This document shows positions 13,301-27,879 of a stretch of DNA of 64,000 nucleotides, piece by piece (the first letter of the stretch is position 1; every line of letters starts with the position of its first letter). The notes under the pieces were generated by a model. That model saw only the letters and a program-made list of their open reading frames with translations. It searched no databases and had not been told where the DNA came from. Both the position numbers and the translations under genes were made by a program. This DNA comes from Sphagnum compactum. Its lineage: Eukaryota > Bryophyta > Sphagnopsida > Sphagnales. The stretch is taken from positions 9,978,875-10,042,874 of the forward strand of contig OZ234495.1 in assembly GCA_965153455.1 (NCBI GenBank), given 5' to 3'.

Positions 13301-15253
13301 GTTAGTGAAGTTGCAACCTTTTGTTAAAATACGATGCAAAAACATAATGGCATTTTCTTCTTTCATCAATGAATGATGGAATTGAATTTAAATCAAACTT
13401 ATGTACACGAACAACCTCGTAATTCAGGATTACAAGAATGAAAGGCCAATTGTGTTTGGAACAACTTGAGAACTTAAAGATTTTTTTTCTATTTTTTTCT
13501 TTTTAGGTTGGGGTTAACGATGGGGTTTCGAGATATTTCAGGAAATGCTCAATGTACAAACACAAGGGTTGTGTCACATTGTGACCTTGTCATTTACATG
13601 TATTAAAAAGTATCTTACAAAAAATAAAAAATTATGGAAATTCAAATATTTCACCATGTAAAATATAATCTTCAAAAGAATCCTCTGAAAGAAACCAAAA
13701 TCCCTTCAAGATATCATAACTCTATAACTAATGTCAAGTTTCAATACAAGCCAAAATCTCATCTTTCAAAAATCCTCATATAAGACCTACTATCTAGGGG
13801 CCAAAATCCCTCAAGCTACTATACTCTATAATGAATCTAAACACAATATCCTTGCCTTGGTAGCTATACACTTGAAAAAGAATGAGGGAACAAAATATTG
13901 GTGTTTCACACATTCCAATTTAGCTCTTTACTCCACATTAAAATAGATATATTGAGATGGAACCATGGTGCCAATTGAGAGGCTTATAAATATTTGTATG
14001 GTGACTAGGTGATGATGACCAATGAACAAGTAATTAGGTTTTTATTGGCTCTGCCCCTAAAGGATGACTACTACCAATGATGTACCTAGCTAGTTTTCAT
14101 TTGGTCCCACATTTGGAGCATTTCCTATTGTTAACTGTTGCTGGTTTGAACTTTGAACTTGCTATAAGGGTCTCTTTCCATTAGCCTGCTTTAATCAGAG
14201 ATTTTGCCACAACAATATATATATAGCTGTTTACATTTGTTCCATCTAGTTGTGCTCATAGTCACCTCAAAGCTTTACAAGTCAAGCATTGACCAAATGC
14301 AGAGTTGTGTGACCTGTGAGTCAAATTTGGGTGACCACATGGTGACATTTGACATCTTTAGGGGAGCATTTGTTCTTTATAAACTCTCTAAAATGTTCAC
14401 TACCTATGGAATTTTCATAACACTCCTAATATTAAATATTTACATTTTTCCAGCCCAGTTGCAGCTCTCCAATGGAAAGTGCTTGTTCGAGTGCGATAAG
14501 CAACATGACTCCATTTTAGTGGCTTTCTATTAGGTTGCGATTTATACTGTGTGTAATCATGATCATAGCAGCCTAATGGAAAGAGACCTAAGGGGAGGGC
14601 AAAGCCATATTGTGCAACCAGAATATGATTCTCACTTGCATTCGATTCCCATTGAAACATTAAATGGGAACCACAATTCCCCTTGAAACTATAAGGGCAA
14701 AGGTCATCTTTTGAAGTTCACTTGTAACTGAATCCTAAACGTCAGTTTTTCTATTCAAATATGTGAAGCTTCTATTGCATTAATTTTTTTTGGCATGTGC
14801 AGTGCACAAACAGTGTTGATGTCAAGAAATTTCATTTTGAGTGCACAAATCTCTCAATGTGCTCATATCCGTGGGTGAAAGGAACAAAAGGAACCACCAC
14901 AAAGCAACACGAAAAAGGTCTTACTATCAAGGATTTGCGAAATATGTACAAGACTATGTCCCCACAATTCATGCCCCTGTCATTAGCCTGAACCAAAATA
15001 AGTGATGAACACAGTTGGGAATAGAAATTCTGCTCAGCAATTGAATCATTGCAGCATGCACCCAAGAGACCCAATTCTTTTTTCTTTGTGGAGGTCAAGA
15101 TTCAAGATGCAGTAGCCAGTGGTGAAATTGTAAGAGAGTGTGCAAACAGGGAAAGATTAGGTAAAATTATTCCGAGCAAGGATATAACCTTCTAGCAACA
15201 AAATCAAAACAAAACCAAACCCAGAAAAAAGAAACAAAAAAAGCTTACCCAAG
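10368..15253. other. AT-rich intergenic DNA upstream of CFAP57
   Basis: No gene is recognised. The longest open frame (10487-10897 plus, 136 codons) has no known domain and is AT-biased like its surroundings. A 120-bp tandem duplication lies at 12357-12597. From about 14100 the DNA becomes less AT-rich, as expected on approach to the CFAP57 5-prime end. The CFAP57 promoter should lie in the last few hundred bases, but no TATA box can be assigned with confidence. Confidence 0.6.
12357..12597. repeat. 120-bp direct tandem duplication
   Basis: Two adjacent copies of a 120-bp unit, each beginning aaatctccaattgatccc and ending near tgtattgaatttga. They differ by a substitution (ctag/ccag), one inserted base and a few changes at the end. 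The duplication lies in intergenic DNA and creates a repeated peptide in an open frame that is not otherwise gene-like. Confidence 0.95.
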
Positions 15254-18200
15254 ATGTCACGACGTTCAAGCAAAGTAGTGATCAGCCGCAGAGGTTCCCA
15301 GCTGCTGCAAGACAAACTTTCAGAAGACGAATTTCTAGTGTACCAATTCCCACATTTGTAAGAAAAAAGATCTCATGAGCATTTGCATCTGCTGAACTTG
15401 TATGCTAATTATTATGGGTCGACACACACTTGATTCTCTCTCTCTCTCTCTCTCTCTCATAATTCTCAAATCCTGCAGAAATACTTAAATATGGGTATGC
15501 AATTCATGATAGGATTTGTGCAACAAAAAAAAGTCTACATTCTGTTTCTCTATAGATTGCAACACATTGGATCAGAAACGTGTTGCTACTATGTTCACTG
15601 TTTTCCAAGAGGCCAAGTTGGTTACCATGATGGATGGGTGCTCAATATTTGGCTACTTATGTATGGATACAGCAAGCAGGAAGACACCCCAACTTGTGAT
15701 AAGGAAAAAAAAAAACTTCTTCAGTTAGGGTTTGTCTATGGCTTTCAAGAATTTTGTATGTTGTGGGTGATGTTCAATTGTAGGCATACCTTTGGATTCA
15801 GTGGAGAACAAGGCAAACTAGCACAATTGGCATGCATTGATAGCCAAACTATTGTGTATGCCATTGGATGTGGGCTTCATAGATACAGGTGCATGCTACA
15901 TACGATCATGAACCCTGCTCATTTCACTATGATTTATATGCTGATTATTGTCCAAGTTGAGAGAGAGAGAGAGAGAGAGAGAGTCTCTTTGATTATTGTT
16001 TGCAGGCTTGGCGTTACCATTCTTGGTAGGTTTTCAATCCAATCCCTCTTGCACCAACTCAACTTGACAATTGTGTATGTTTGCATTTTCTTGCCTCTCA
16101 CTCACTCTTGGTAGATTTTCAATCCAATTCCTCTTGCACCAACTCAACTTGACAATGTGTTTCTGCAATTTTTGTTCTGGCAGGAATCATTGTGCAGTGC
16201 CAATTGCCATGCCTGAAGAATCTGTGGAGGTAAGGGAAGAAGTACCTTACCCACCACCATCATGTGTCCTGTTGGGCAGAATGGAAGCAAATTTGACTAT
16301 TCCTCACATGTGAACACACATTGCAGTCAATTGAAATGTCCAACATGACAATGAACTTTATTGTTTTGGCAGAAAATTGTTGCTGTAGTTGCATCCCGGA
16401 CTGGACATTATGTAGCTGCATGCGAGGCGTTAAAAACTGGCTCAAGTCAGGTATATTCACAAGCAATAGGAAAATACGATTGGTTATTGTTTTCCCTTCT
16501 TGTGGGCTTGTGACAAAAGCTTGATACCTTAGAGTCATGCATTTCATGTGGAGAATGTATATAGACTTTGCATTTCATCTTGAAGGTTTGACAAACCTTG
16601 AACTTTCCTCTCTTGTGAATTTGGAGCCATCGTACTTATAGACTAACAACAACATCACATTAAGAAATATTCTCAATTGCATCTATAGACTTGTGGATTC
16701 CTGAGGAGTAACACATGTTGTGAATGACCAAATTTTGTTGGAACTTACAACAATCCACCAAAGAGGGATACTACTCATGGGTTTAACCTTTTGGCTTAGA
16801 GATACGGGAACTTCTTCACTAATGAAATGAACAAGTTCCATCTTGGCACCAAGCTCATTCTAGTGGAGAAGGACCTATGATCTTGATGGGGTCAAATGGA
16901 GACAATGAAACAATAGATCTCCACACTTTGAAATCTAGCTTTAAACACTTGAGCCACTAGTAATGTTCCCATGCATTTAAGATTGTGTACCTTACAAGGA
17001 GAGGCATAGCAAATGGTTCATCCAATCCTCTTCTCACTTATAGAATGCCCTATCTATGTTGGGTATTCAAGACGAGTTTTCAAGGTGGAATTGTGTGCTT
17101 TGAAGCATTTGTGATCCAATCAATTGGCTAGAGGACCAATCAATTGTTTGTAATTGATGGCATTTTGCCCTAAGCCACTTTATGCCTCTTCGGCTAAATG
17201 TAGGGAAATCCTTGCAATTATGTATTGAATCATATATCAAGCCAAGGATGTTCTTGAAAGGGTTGTAGGCCTTTGAGTAGCTTTTGAAAGCTAGTGTTTA
17301 TGGGGAAAAAATACCAAATTGAGGATGGGAAAACAATTAGATCATGATGAGTGTATGTCTTTTGGAACATGCAAGCAATTTTTGTACAAAGTAATATCAC
17401 ACATCTTGATTTCATCTTAGACAATTACGAAGGTGAGACGAAGGACTTCCGAATTGAAGCTTGACAATGTTTTTCCCTCTTTCTACTTCAAACCAAATGG
17501 TTCCATTCAATAGGGTTCAATACAAGGTTTCTAAACCAAACAACTTTCAACTTGCAAGCACCAAATAACATGGAATCTAGAGTTGGTATGGCTTCAAATG
17601 TAAAACTCTCAAGCTTTCTTCTTTAAATGACTAATATAACTCAAATTCTCCTCCAAATTCTAACACAAATAGATAATGATCATACCTAGGATAAACATTT
17701 GGCACTTCTTTTCTGAATATTTATTTATTTAAAAAACGAGGTTAGGCAATTTCAAATACATGTTTTCCAAAATTTCAACAATTACTAATAACCCTATGGT
17801 TGGGACAATAATGCTTTTTCAAAGTTTTGAGAGTTCAATTTTCAACAATTTTAACAAATATCCATAAATTTTTCCTTTTTTTTCAGGTAGACTTTTTGGC
17901 AAATTATTTTGAATCCAAGTAAGGCAATGTCATGGCATGATTCCTCAAGTCTCTAACCCCCATCATAATATTATTTTCAAAGGAATCATTATATAGGCTT
18001 TTAATACAAAAGCAATAAAAAATTTGAAACAAAATCAAGAATATTGACGGATAGAAGTTTGCAAAAACTCAAACTTTTATTACACCAAATAAGAGTCTTC
18101 TTGACCCCCAAAAAAAACTTTAGTGCCTTGAAAACCCAAAATTTTGAGCCAATGTGATTTTCCAAGTCTCTTTCCTTAATGGATAGTTTTTTTCATTTAA

Positions 18201-21200
18201 AATGACATTATCGAAAGGTAGAAACTAAAAAGCTAGTTTGTCAAAGATAGGTTGAGTTCACATTTTGAACATGGCTTTGACATGCATATTTTACTATAAG
18301 TCTAAATTTTAAACACATTAAGTTAAATATAGGCTTGGAATTGATGACCTCTTGAGATACACGTGTTGTAAGGAAGAATATATGTTAACTTAGTTTTATT
18401 CAAGGTAGACAATATCTCAAGAGTGGTGTTAGGGAAAGAGGCCAATTGTATTGAATTTGATGGTCAATTGCATTAGTCTATAAATGATCCATCTACAATA
18501 TTACATTACAACTAGGGGTTTTTTTTTTGTCCCCCAATTTTATGATTTAAAAAATTAGCAATTTATTTTTTCTGAAAAAATAGAAAAATTTTACACTAGA
18601 GAAACAAAATTTTCATTTTCATGGATTTGCACAATTAACAGATTTCAATATTTGATATGCGAGCCATGAAAAAAATGAATACGATTGTGACCAAAAGTGC
18701 TTCAAGTATGTTCATCATCCCTTTTGACACCAAGTTTGTTTCCTTTCTAATAGCATGTCACGATTTGGGACAATAAAACACAATTTGTTCATCACAATGG
18801 AGTCACTTCTAAGTGAAGAAATCTAAGGAGACATGCAAGAGAGTTTTGACACGATTTAAAAGAAAATTTTAGAAGTATAAAAAAGCCCTCCTTTAACGTT
18901 TTGATGCATTAACCATCACATGCCAATATGCAACTTTCATGCTTGGGAAAATATATTGGATATGTAGTAATTCCCATACATAAAAAGACGGAATATTGGA
19001 ATAGTTTCCATACTTAATTTGGGCAACACATTGATCCTTGCTACTCCTTATTTTGACATTTGCCAATGAAATTGAGTTGGCCATCGATTCCCCCATGCAT
19101 TAAACATGTAAGGCATGAAAATCGCCGGTTTTCACATGGGCATGTTCATGCATGGGTTGATGAGATCTTTGAACCAATCACATTTTGTTGGATATATAAA
19201 GGGTACCCAATAATATGTATGTAAATATTATGTATCCAAATAATTATTACTTCAATACCTTTTCATGTCCATGTTATGTAATAAAATCAAATTTGAGTTT
19301 GACATAAATAATGATGACCTATTGAAAAACATATTGGAACAAATGAGGGAAATAAAAATGGGGACAAAGGGGGGATAATATCAATGGTTTAAATTGATAA
19401 ACCTCCATCTCCTTTACCATTAGTCTTACCTCTTTCTCACATTTTCAAAGTGAAGTTTCAAATGCAAATTTAAAAATTTATTTTATCTATTAGATATATT
19501 TCATAAATCTAGAGCTTTTTTCCCCAGCTATATAGTATGTGTGGAATCCAAAAATTTCACATTGTTCCCATCATATAAAACATGTGGATTTACATGGACA
19601 CCAAATTGGCAACATGTTGCCTTGTACAAAAAGCCATGACTAACATCTTGAAAGCATATTACCAATTATCAAATGGTATGCCAATCACCAAATTCAAGTT
19701 GACATATTCATACATTGCTCATCTTGGTACTATTTCAAGCCATGGATGTTCAACCCATGTACCTAAACTACATAGGATCATTAGCACATTAGTGGACCCA
19801 ATTTCCAAAAACAACATAACAAAGCCATTGATTTTTTTTATTGGGTTTGCTTCTCTTTTTCACTATCCACTAGAATCCACCTACACTATTAATATTTTAA
19901 AAACTCACAAGCCAATCGCATACCATATCACCGTCTTTTTTGTCAATTTTTTTGTAATTGTAGTCAAAGTGGCAATCATTCATACGAAAGACTTAATTCA
20001 AATTTGTTCTAAATGAGATAAAGATAATAATTTTAAAAAATTTAAGCATCCTTTTTCTATTTTTTTTGGCTACCCTTTTTGGTCCAACCAAATTCGGCTA
20101 TTTCTTAATTTAATTTTCTTTGAATTTTTGGCCATCAATTGTGCATTCTTCATGGTTAACTAAAAGGGTTTGGGTTTTTGTGTAGTAGATGTTAATATTT
20201 GTGCTTTTTCAAAAGATGAGAAGCTGCTTATGGCAGCTTCCAACTCGGCCGGGGTTGGTTGTACACTCTATTGTTGGGATATTAGACACGCTAAGGCAAG
20301 TGCAATGGTCCCTTGAATCTTCAAGTTTGGTTGCATTGTTTGATGATTTATCCTTACATAAAAGTAATTGAAGTTGAGATCAATAGCTTAGTTGAAGGCA
20401 TTACATAGCGTAAATCACCTCGGCAAAGATTTTTTAAAAATAAAAATATAATTATATATATATATCCCCATGATACACGGCAAAGGAGCACGCATTTTTC
20501 AATGCCAAATAAAACAAGGTTTGGTTCCACAAAAATGTAGTAATTATGAGATCAAAGCTAAAATGTCTTATCAAATGTAAGAAGTATGTATACATTCCCT
20601 AAACGACAATCGAATACAAAATTTTGGGTGTTCAACCAAAAATCCAAACCAATTCAAGATTTCTTTTGCGTTGAAAAATTTACACAGGAAATGTATACGA
20701 GTTCCTTTGCATATGAAGTGATGCGCATAACTATGAATCCCGAAGATGCTGACAAATTCGCCACCAACGGTATGTAAATGTATATATATGTATGTGTGTG
20801 CCTTTTAAAAAATAATCATAAAAAAGTTAATTTGAGTTATCATAGTAAAAAAATTAGAATAATGTATACGTACATGTCCAACAAAATCAATGTAAAATGT
20901 ATAAATTAGAATAATATATATGTACATGTCCAACAAAATCATTGTAAAATGTTGAATAGAATGTTAAAGATATGTTACAAAGGTGCACTTTGATTATGAT
21001 ACTCATGCATGAACATGTTAAAATTTACCATTTTCTTTTGGACTTGGAAGATTGAATTTCATTCCTTCTAAACATTTAAGTTGCATATTATTAGATTTTG
21101 TCAAAAAGATAATCAATTTATATCAATTATTTTCATTGCCATTTATATTATAAATGGCCTTAAAAGCTCATTTATGCAATATTATGGCATGTTGCATTAT

Positions 21201-22336
21201 GATGTATATTATGAAGAACAAGTGTTTTGAAAAGGCACTTGCATAATCATTATTCCCTTTTTTTTTTAAAAAACATTCACATGACATTTTTTGTGAATGT
21301 CATCATCTATTGTTCTACATGCATCATTGGCACAATTGTTTTCCCCTCAATTTTGTGATATTGAAAAATCGGTGAATCTAGTTTCCCCAAAATTAGCAAA
21401 AATTAGTAGAATTTACACTAGAAACACAAAAAATTTGCAACTTTTTTTTGGTCTTCAAAAATCATTGGTTTCTCCATGAAAAAAATGCAATTCTTGAACT
21501 TTAAAAAAAACCCTACAGGTCCTTCACATTTCAGGTTGTGGAGTAGATCTGAAGATGCAAGAAAAGACAATTTAATCAAAGGTTTACATGGACCCAAGGG
21601 TTCATCCGTCACATTTACGGACCATACATGGCTCATCGATAATAGCATTGCCATTGCAACTATGGATGACATCATATTTATTATGAAAGACGGTGTCATT
21701 GGACTTGTATGTTGTTTGTTCTTGGCAATCCCATAATTTGAAGCTTATAATTTTTTTCACAAAATCAATAAAATCTTGTTTTGAAAAAAAACAATAAATA
21801 TTCCAAGTATTTCAAGAATTCAATACTCAACATGGTAGGGGCACAAATATTCATCCATATATTAAGTTCATTATTTAGTGGCTCAAGCTAAATAATGTAG
21901 CCATATTTCTTGTTATTGTGAATAAGAAAAACATAATATAATGTGTGCGTAATGTGTTAAATTGGCTTTTGATGGCACATCTTGTAAAATAAGATGAATA
22001 CGACAATTACATGTTAATGTTGACCTTAATTTTTTTTTTTGGTCCATGTAGAGATTATATGATACCAAGATTACCTTATGTTTGGTTGCAACATTGCGAG
22101 GTTTCTATGCCGCAAAACAAGATGGGAGTATTAGCATGTTTACCGGGTTTGAATTTGTAAAACTAAAAGTTTTGGTGAGAAACTATTAAAATCAATAAGT
22201 TTGGTATAATATAATTGCATAAATTTTTTTAAAAAAAAGCTTGTAGTATAATGTGGGAATAATTTGGGAAATTCAAGTTAATTTGGGAATTGGATGACGA
22301 AAAAATTATTACATGTGGGAATATCACCAAATATTG

Positions 22337-22380
<44 letters not shown>

Positions 22381-22782
22381 TAATACTATTTTGGGTCTCC
22401 ACATTATGTTTTGTAAGTTCATGCTACAAAATGTAAAGTGGTAAATGTCATAAGATTAGATACGATGTATATTAGTGTCATTAGACTTCAAAAAATTGAA
22501 TTGAACTTGTTTTCCCACAAGCTAAATCTATGTTATTATTTAGGAGAAAGCCGCAAATCCTTTTGTTGATGTGGAGGGGACGAATGTGGCAAGGTATTAC
22601 ACAAAGACTATCCCTTGTTTATGTGAATTCCTTGATGATTGTGTGATCCTTTAAAAAAATATCATTGAGGTTTTAAACACAATCACCAAATTTGGAAATA
22701 AATCAATAGTCAACTTTTTATCATTGATTTAGGACTTCCAATTTTGAAGAGAATTCTTGAAAGGTCTTGAAATATAATTCTT

Positions 22783-22843
<61 letters not shown>

Positions 22844-25800
22844 TATTTTTTAAAATAATTTTGCTAATGTTATCAAAGTGGGTTTGCTCCAATCTCCACA
22901 ATTGTGTTGGCACCAAAAATGGAGCATGTCATATATATAGTTGAGGTGAGGTAGCACAACAATTTTTTATATGCCCTTTTGCAACCATGAATTTCATAAT
23001 CAATGTTATTTATTTAATGGAAGACATCTTAAATTCATCGTCATATTTTTCAAATAAATAAGTTTTTTGTAACCTATACCACATACACATGTATTTAGGA
23101 GATGCACACACAATGATCTTATTCCATTTTTTGGATGTTTTTTTTTTAATAAAGGAAAATAAAACTTATCTTACATTTTTTTTCTATGTGGGAAAAAAAA
23201 ATGAAAAACCTCTTCACAAATCACAAAATTTACCTTGTTTACTAGTACTTCCTCTTTTCCTCAATTGCTCATTCTATTGGCTCTTTTGATTGGGGTACCA
23301 AAAACCTAGAAAACACTTGGGGTGGCATGACCATGCCATGCCATGCCACTATGTTTACTCCACCTTGCAAGGTGTACATAAAAGGTTTTATTTCACAAAT
23401 ACTAGGTGGATCTTCATTTTTTTTACATTTTTCTAATTTTTTAAAATACATCCATTACATTTTGCTTAGGTGAATATTTTTCAAACTTCAATCATTGAGC
23501 ATCAAGCTATATATGACATATTACGCATTTTTGTGCATGATTGTGTGTGATTTGTCTTTTTGGACAATTGTGCAACATGATGCTTAGGGTTTTGTGTAGG
23601 AAAAACATCAAGGCAAAACATTAACAAAAATTATTACTTGGACATTTGATGGTTGGAACCTAAACTTGACATCACTAACTTCCACATTTATTTGAGAATT
23701 TTATTGTCATCATTTAAATTGTCAACTTACTTATGTTCCTAACCCTAAGAGGTACACTCCTTGTTAATTTATGAAACCATATGCAACAAAGCACTAATTG
23801 TTTTGGAGTTTTATTTTGAAGATTTACAATATTTGGTATGTTATTATAACTTAAAATTTTAATGAACATATATATATTAGGATACCCAATTAATTATTAT
23901 AATTCATGGACTCAAGTGATAATTAGGCCCTATTTTTTACTTTCAAGTTGTTATTTTAGAACTATTTATATTAAAAAGATCAAATTCCTTAACCTTTGCA
24001 AGGATTAATATGTTCTTTGGATTTTAGGCATATCATCATTTGACCTAAACTAAATAGTAAGGTGAGCCCTTTTATAATTTACTTTAATTAAATACTAATA
24101 CTTATATCACAAAAAATAAATTCATATGGTCCCTCAATCTAATCTCATAATTTTGTAATTTTCACTTCATGAAAATATATTGATCCTATATTTGGTCTCA
24201 AGTATGAGCTTCAAATACACTTCTTGTGTTTCCTTTCTCAATTTCAAGGGAAAATTTGTTCCTTAGATTAATTGTGAAAAATGTGCTAAAGAAAATTGCT
24301 TTTTATCATCTTCTTTTAGCCTTGCATCATGTCGATGTACCCTATTTACTAAATAGTGACACCAAAGCTACTTTTTCCCTTACAATTTTAGTTATATAAA
24401 ATTGTATTGTTTTCAAGAGATCTTTTCAATGAACATTGCAAGTTCATTTGTGACTGAATTTAAAAATAAACTTGAAGTTTGCATTGTGGATGCAAAATTG
24501 ATGTGAAATAAGGGGAATTTAGTTGATAGATTTAACTTAATTTTTAACATATTTTGTAGTTAATTATGTGCTTGACAAAAGGTGCAGTTGGGGTTCATGC
24601 ACCAAATATTGCTTTTGGTTGCTATAAAAGGTTTTGCCAATTTGCTCGGAACCTTATTTTAAACCTTATTTTTAAAATTATAAAATTATGTAACAAGGAA
24701 GTGGTTAACTAATAACAATTGTTTTTGGAATTGTTGAAGGGTGAGAATGTGGCAAGACTTGATTTGGGTGCAAGTGATGATCCCATTGTTGCAAAGAATA
24801 TTGAAGATCATAAAAAATTGCCAGGTTAATAATTAATCATTTTGAATCACATCAATCTTACATTAGTCATTTTAATAATTAAAAAAGATGATAATATGGC
24901 TATGGCTTAACCTTTCTAGGATTGGCATCTAAAATTCATACTCATTTACTATGTTCAACATGTGCCATATGTAAAGCACATTTTGAATTCTTGTACTTGG
25001 ACAACAAGTTTATGATTATTGTTCTTACCAAGTTTTTGTCCACATGCAAGCTCATGTCTAATGAAGAGTGAATTTGTTTCCAAGAGATATGCCATATTTA
25101 TAATAAACATTTGGAGCTTTGAATTTTTGACAAAGATTACAATTTTTTTTTCATATATAGTTAAACTAGTTCAAGCTTATTGCTAATAATCAAATACTAA
25201 AAAAATTCATAACACATTTCATTGCCGAGAATTCAATATTTTCCTATTTAATTGCAAATGCAAGATCTAAACATAAACATTATCTAGGTCAACTACTAGA
25301 TATCACGATTGATTAGGTACACAATTAATTGGAGTCATTACATACATACTTTAAAAGAATTTCCTTTTGAAATAATAAGTTGGCAAAATTATTGATCAAA
25401 AAAATTTGGTGACATTGTTGGTTAAGTTTCTAAATTGGGATGGGGATGGGTGGGTGACTAGTGTTTACGATTAGTGCGGTGGTGGACATGGATGTGTGTG
25501 TGCAACGTATGCTTGTTGTAGTTTGTGGGAAAGACAAGGTGGTGAGCGTTTGGAGTTATATTCGATTGACTTGTGAAATGTTGTGTAGGTGGGTATATAA
25601 TGATTAAATCCTTTTTCTCCATAAACTTGTTTGGAAGAATGTTTCAATTTGAATTCATAACAACGAAGTATACTGAACAATGTTTTTTATTCTAAATCTC
25701 TAATCTCTTCCCATTAAAATCGTCTAAAATTGACACTTCTATTGATGATGCTTTTGGTTTTGTAGGTTTGATGAAAACCCACTTGTTGTGGCAATAAATT

Positions 25801-27842
25801 GTTTTGAATTACTTGTGGCCTTCACAAAATCAATCAAGGTTTATCGTTTGATGGGCAACAAGTGAGTAATTTCAATCAAATGCAAGAAGGAAAAAAACCA
25901 AAAAAAAAAAAAAAACCCAATTTACTTAATAACATCCATGTGATTGAGAATCATGGGTTATGAAGAATCGTACAAAAACCATCGTTTGTGATAACCACCA
26001 AGGGTATGTTCTTGTTTCTAATAACCGCCCGGTGTTGGGCGCAGACAACAAATGCTGTTAACGCAATTTGAAAGGGAAGATGTTCGACAAATGCGGTTCA
26101 GTCCAAGTGAGCACTTGGTGGCGGTGGCATATGGAACAAACATCGATGTGTTTTCATCTCACACATGGACACTTCTTGCAACATTGAAGGTCCCCTTGTT
26201 CTATCTCTTTACTTACTTAATTCATTCATGTTTGGGAGAGTTTTGATGGAGGGTATAAGAAGGACCAAGAAAGAGCATCTCTCCATCCAAGGGGGGTTCT
26301 CTCCGTATGTGACCCCCCTGCAAAAAATAATTTTCACATCCAAGTTTTAGTTATTTTACTTTTCTGCAACAACCCCACCCATAAAACCGAATCAGGGACA
26401 ACAAATAGAGTAGGGGGGGGACTGCTAACAGCAAACCACCTGGACCAATCATTATGATTGATGGGGGCAATCAGAAACCCCCATCAGAAGTCAGATCACA
26501 GTTTGTTTTTCTGGAGGTGCACTTATGCTGAGCCAAGACCATTTTGTTGAGCCAAACCGGCAATTTTTTTGACATTTCTTCAACTATATTTGCCCAAAGA
26601 ATTTGCTACTAGGGTTTGTAGCTGCTCTTAGCAAATAGAATTCAATTGCAGGGTCATAAGGGAGTCATATCGGCAATTGCATGGTCTTTCGATTCCATTT
26701 ACTTGGCTTCGACCGACGGAGATGGGGTCATGATTAGCTGGTTCATGGACGAATATTCGGGCTATTCGAAACATGCCAACGAAGGCTCGATTTACACCTC
26801 CATTTTGTATGAGCCGAGTAGGCAATTTATATATGCATGTGGGCCCAACATACCCCTACGTATATTCGACACCGACAAAATTTCTACCTCACGACAAGTC
26901 CTACCCGAGTTATTCTCGAATCCCGATTATCAATTGGACCCGAGCAAAATGTACACTAGACTCGACAACCAAGAACGGGTTGGGACTAGTTTGGCACATC
27001 TTATATTCAGGTCGTTAACACAAGTATCCATCCAATAAATAGGGTTTCAATGCCTTGAGCTATTATGAATGGACAAGTAAATTTCATCCATGTTTTTATG
27101 GCAATTGGATTGTAATAATGTTGAGTGTATTTTGACACCTTATTTGTTCATGTTTTACCTCCACAAAACCCATATCGACAACATTAACCTTGATACAAAA
27201 CCCAACCCTAAACCCTAAACCCTAATTGTACACTTCCATTATGTAACTTTTAGAAAAGATGTGGTACAAATTAAAACTAAACCAAAACCAAGCAATTTTT
27301 TTGCCTGTAGTCTCTTTCTTTGGCATCTCATGTGTGGTAAACCCTAAACCCTAAAGCAAAGCAAGAGTTCCAAAATTGTTGTGGGTAGATCCCAAGAAAG
27401 GAACCCACATACAAAAATCAAACTATTGCTTAGATTGTAAAGAACCTCATAAGGACTTCTTTTTGGCCTTGCCTACCGAGGTAAGGATAGTGTGTTTAGA
27501 TTCATTATAGAGTATATAGTAGCTTAATGGATTTTGGCCCCTAGGTAATAATAGGTCTATTTTTATATGAGGATTTTTGAAAGATGATATTTTGGTTCAA
27601 TGTGTTGAAAACTTGAGATTAGGTTATAGAGTTCTAATATCTTGAAAGATTTTGGTTTCTTTTAGAGGAGTTTTTGAAGATCGATTTTTTGGCATGATGA
27701 ATTATTTGAGTTTCCATAATTCTTCTTTTGCTTTAAGATATTTTTTATTCGTAAGGCCAAAATGTGACACACCCCTTGTTTTAGTGTAGTTGGAGGCCAA
27801 GTTCTCCTCACTTTTGAGTGGGCATTTCAAAAAAATGTAATG

Positions 27843-27879
<37 letters not shown>

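Noticed and set aside
15491-16114. 207-codon open frame
   Set aside because: It crosses a GA microsatellite and several CFAP57 introns. Only the part at 15784-15888 is coding, as CFAP57 exon 2.
17889-17920. Candidate small CFAP57 exon (strong tttttttcag acceptor, VDFLANYFES)
   Set aside because: Its length (32 bases) leaves the wrong phase for the exon at 20189, and the peptide does not resemble the expected CFAP57 segment.
19582-20016. 144-codon open frame on the plus strand inside a CFAP57 intron
   Set aside because: It has no known domain, AT-driven composition, and lies between exons of another gene. It is probably chance or an old repeat.
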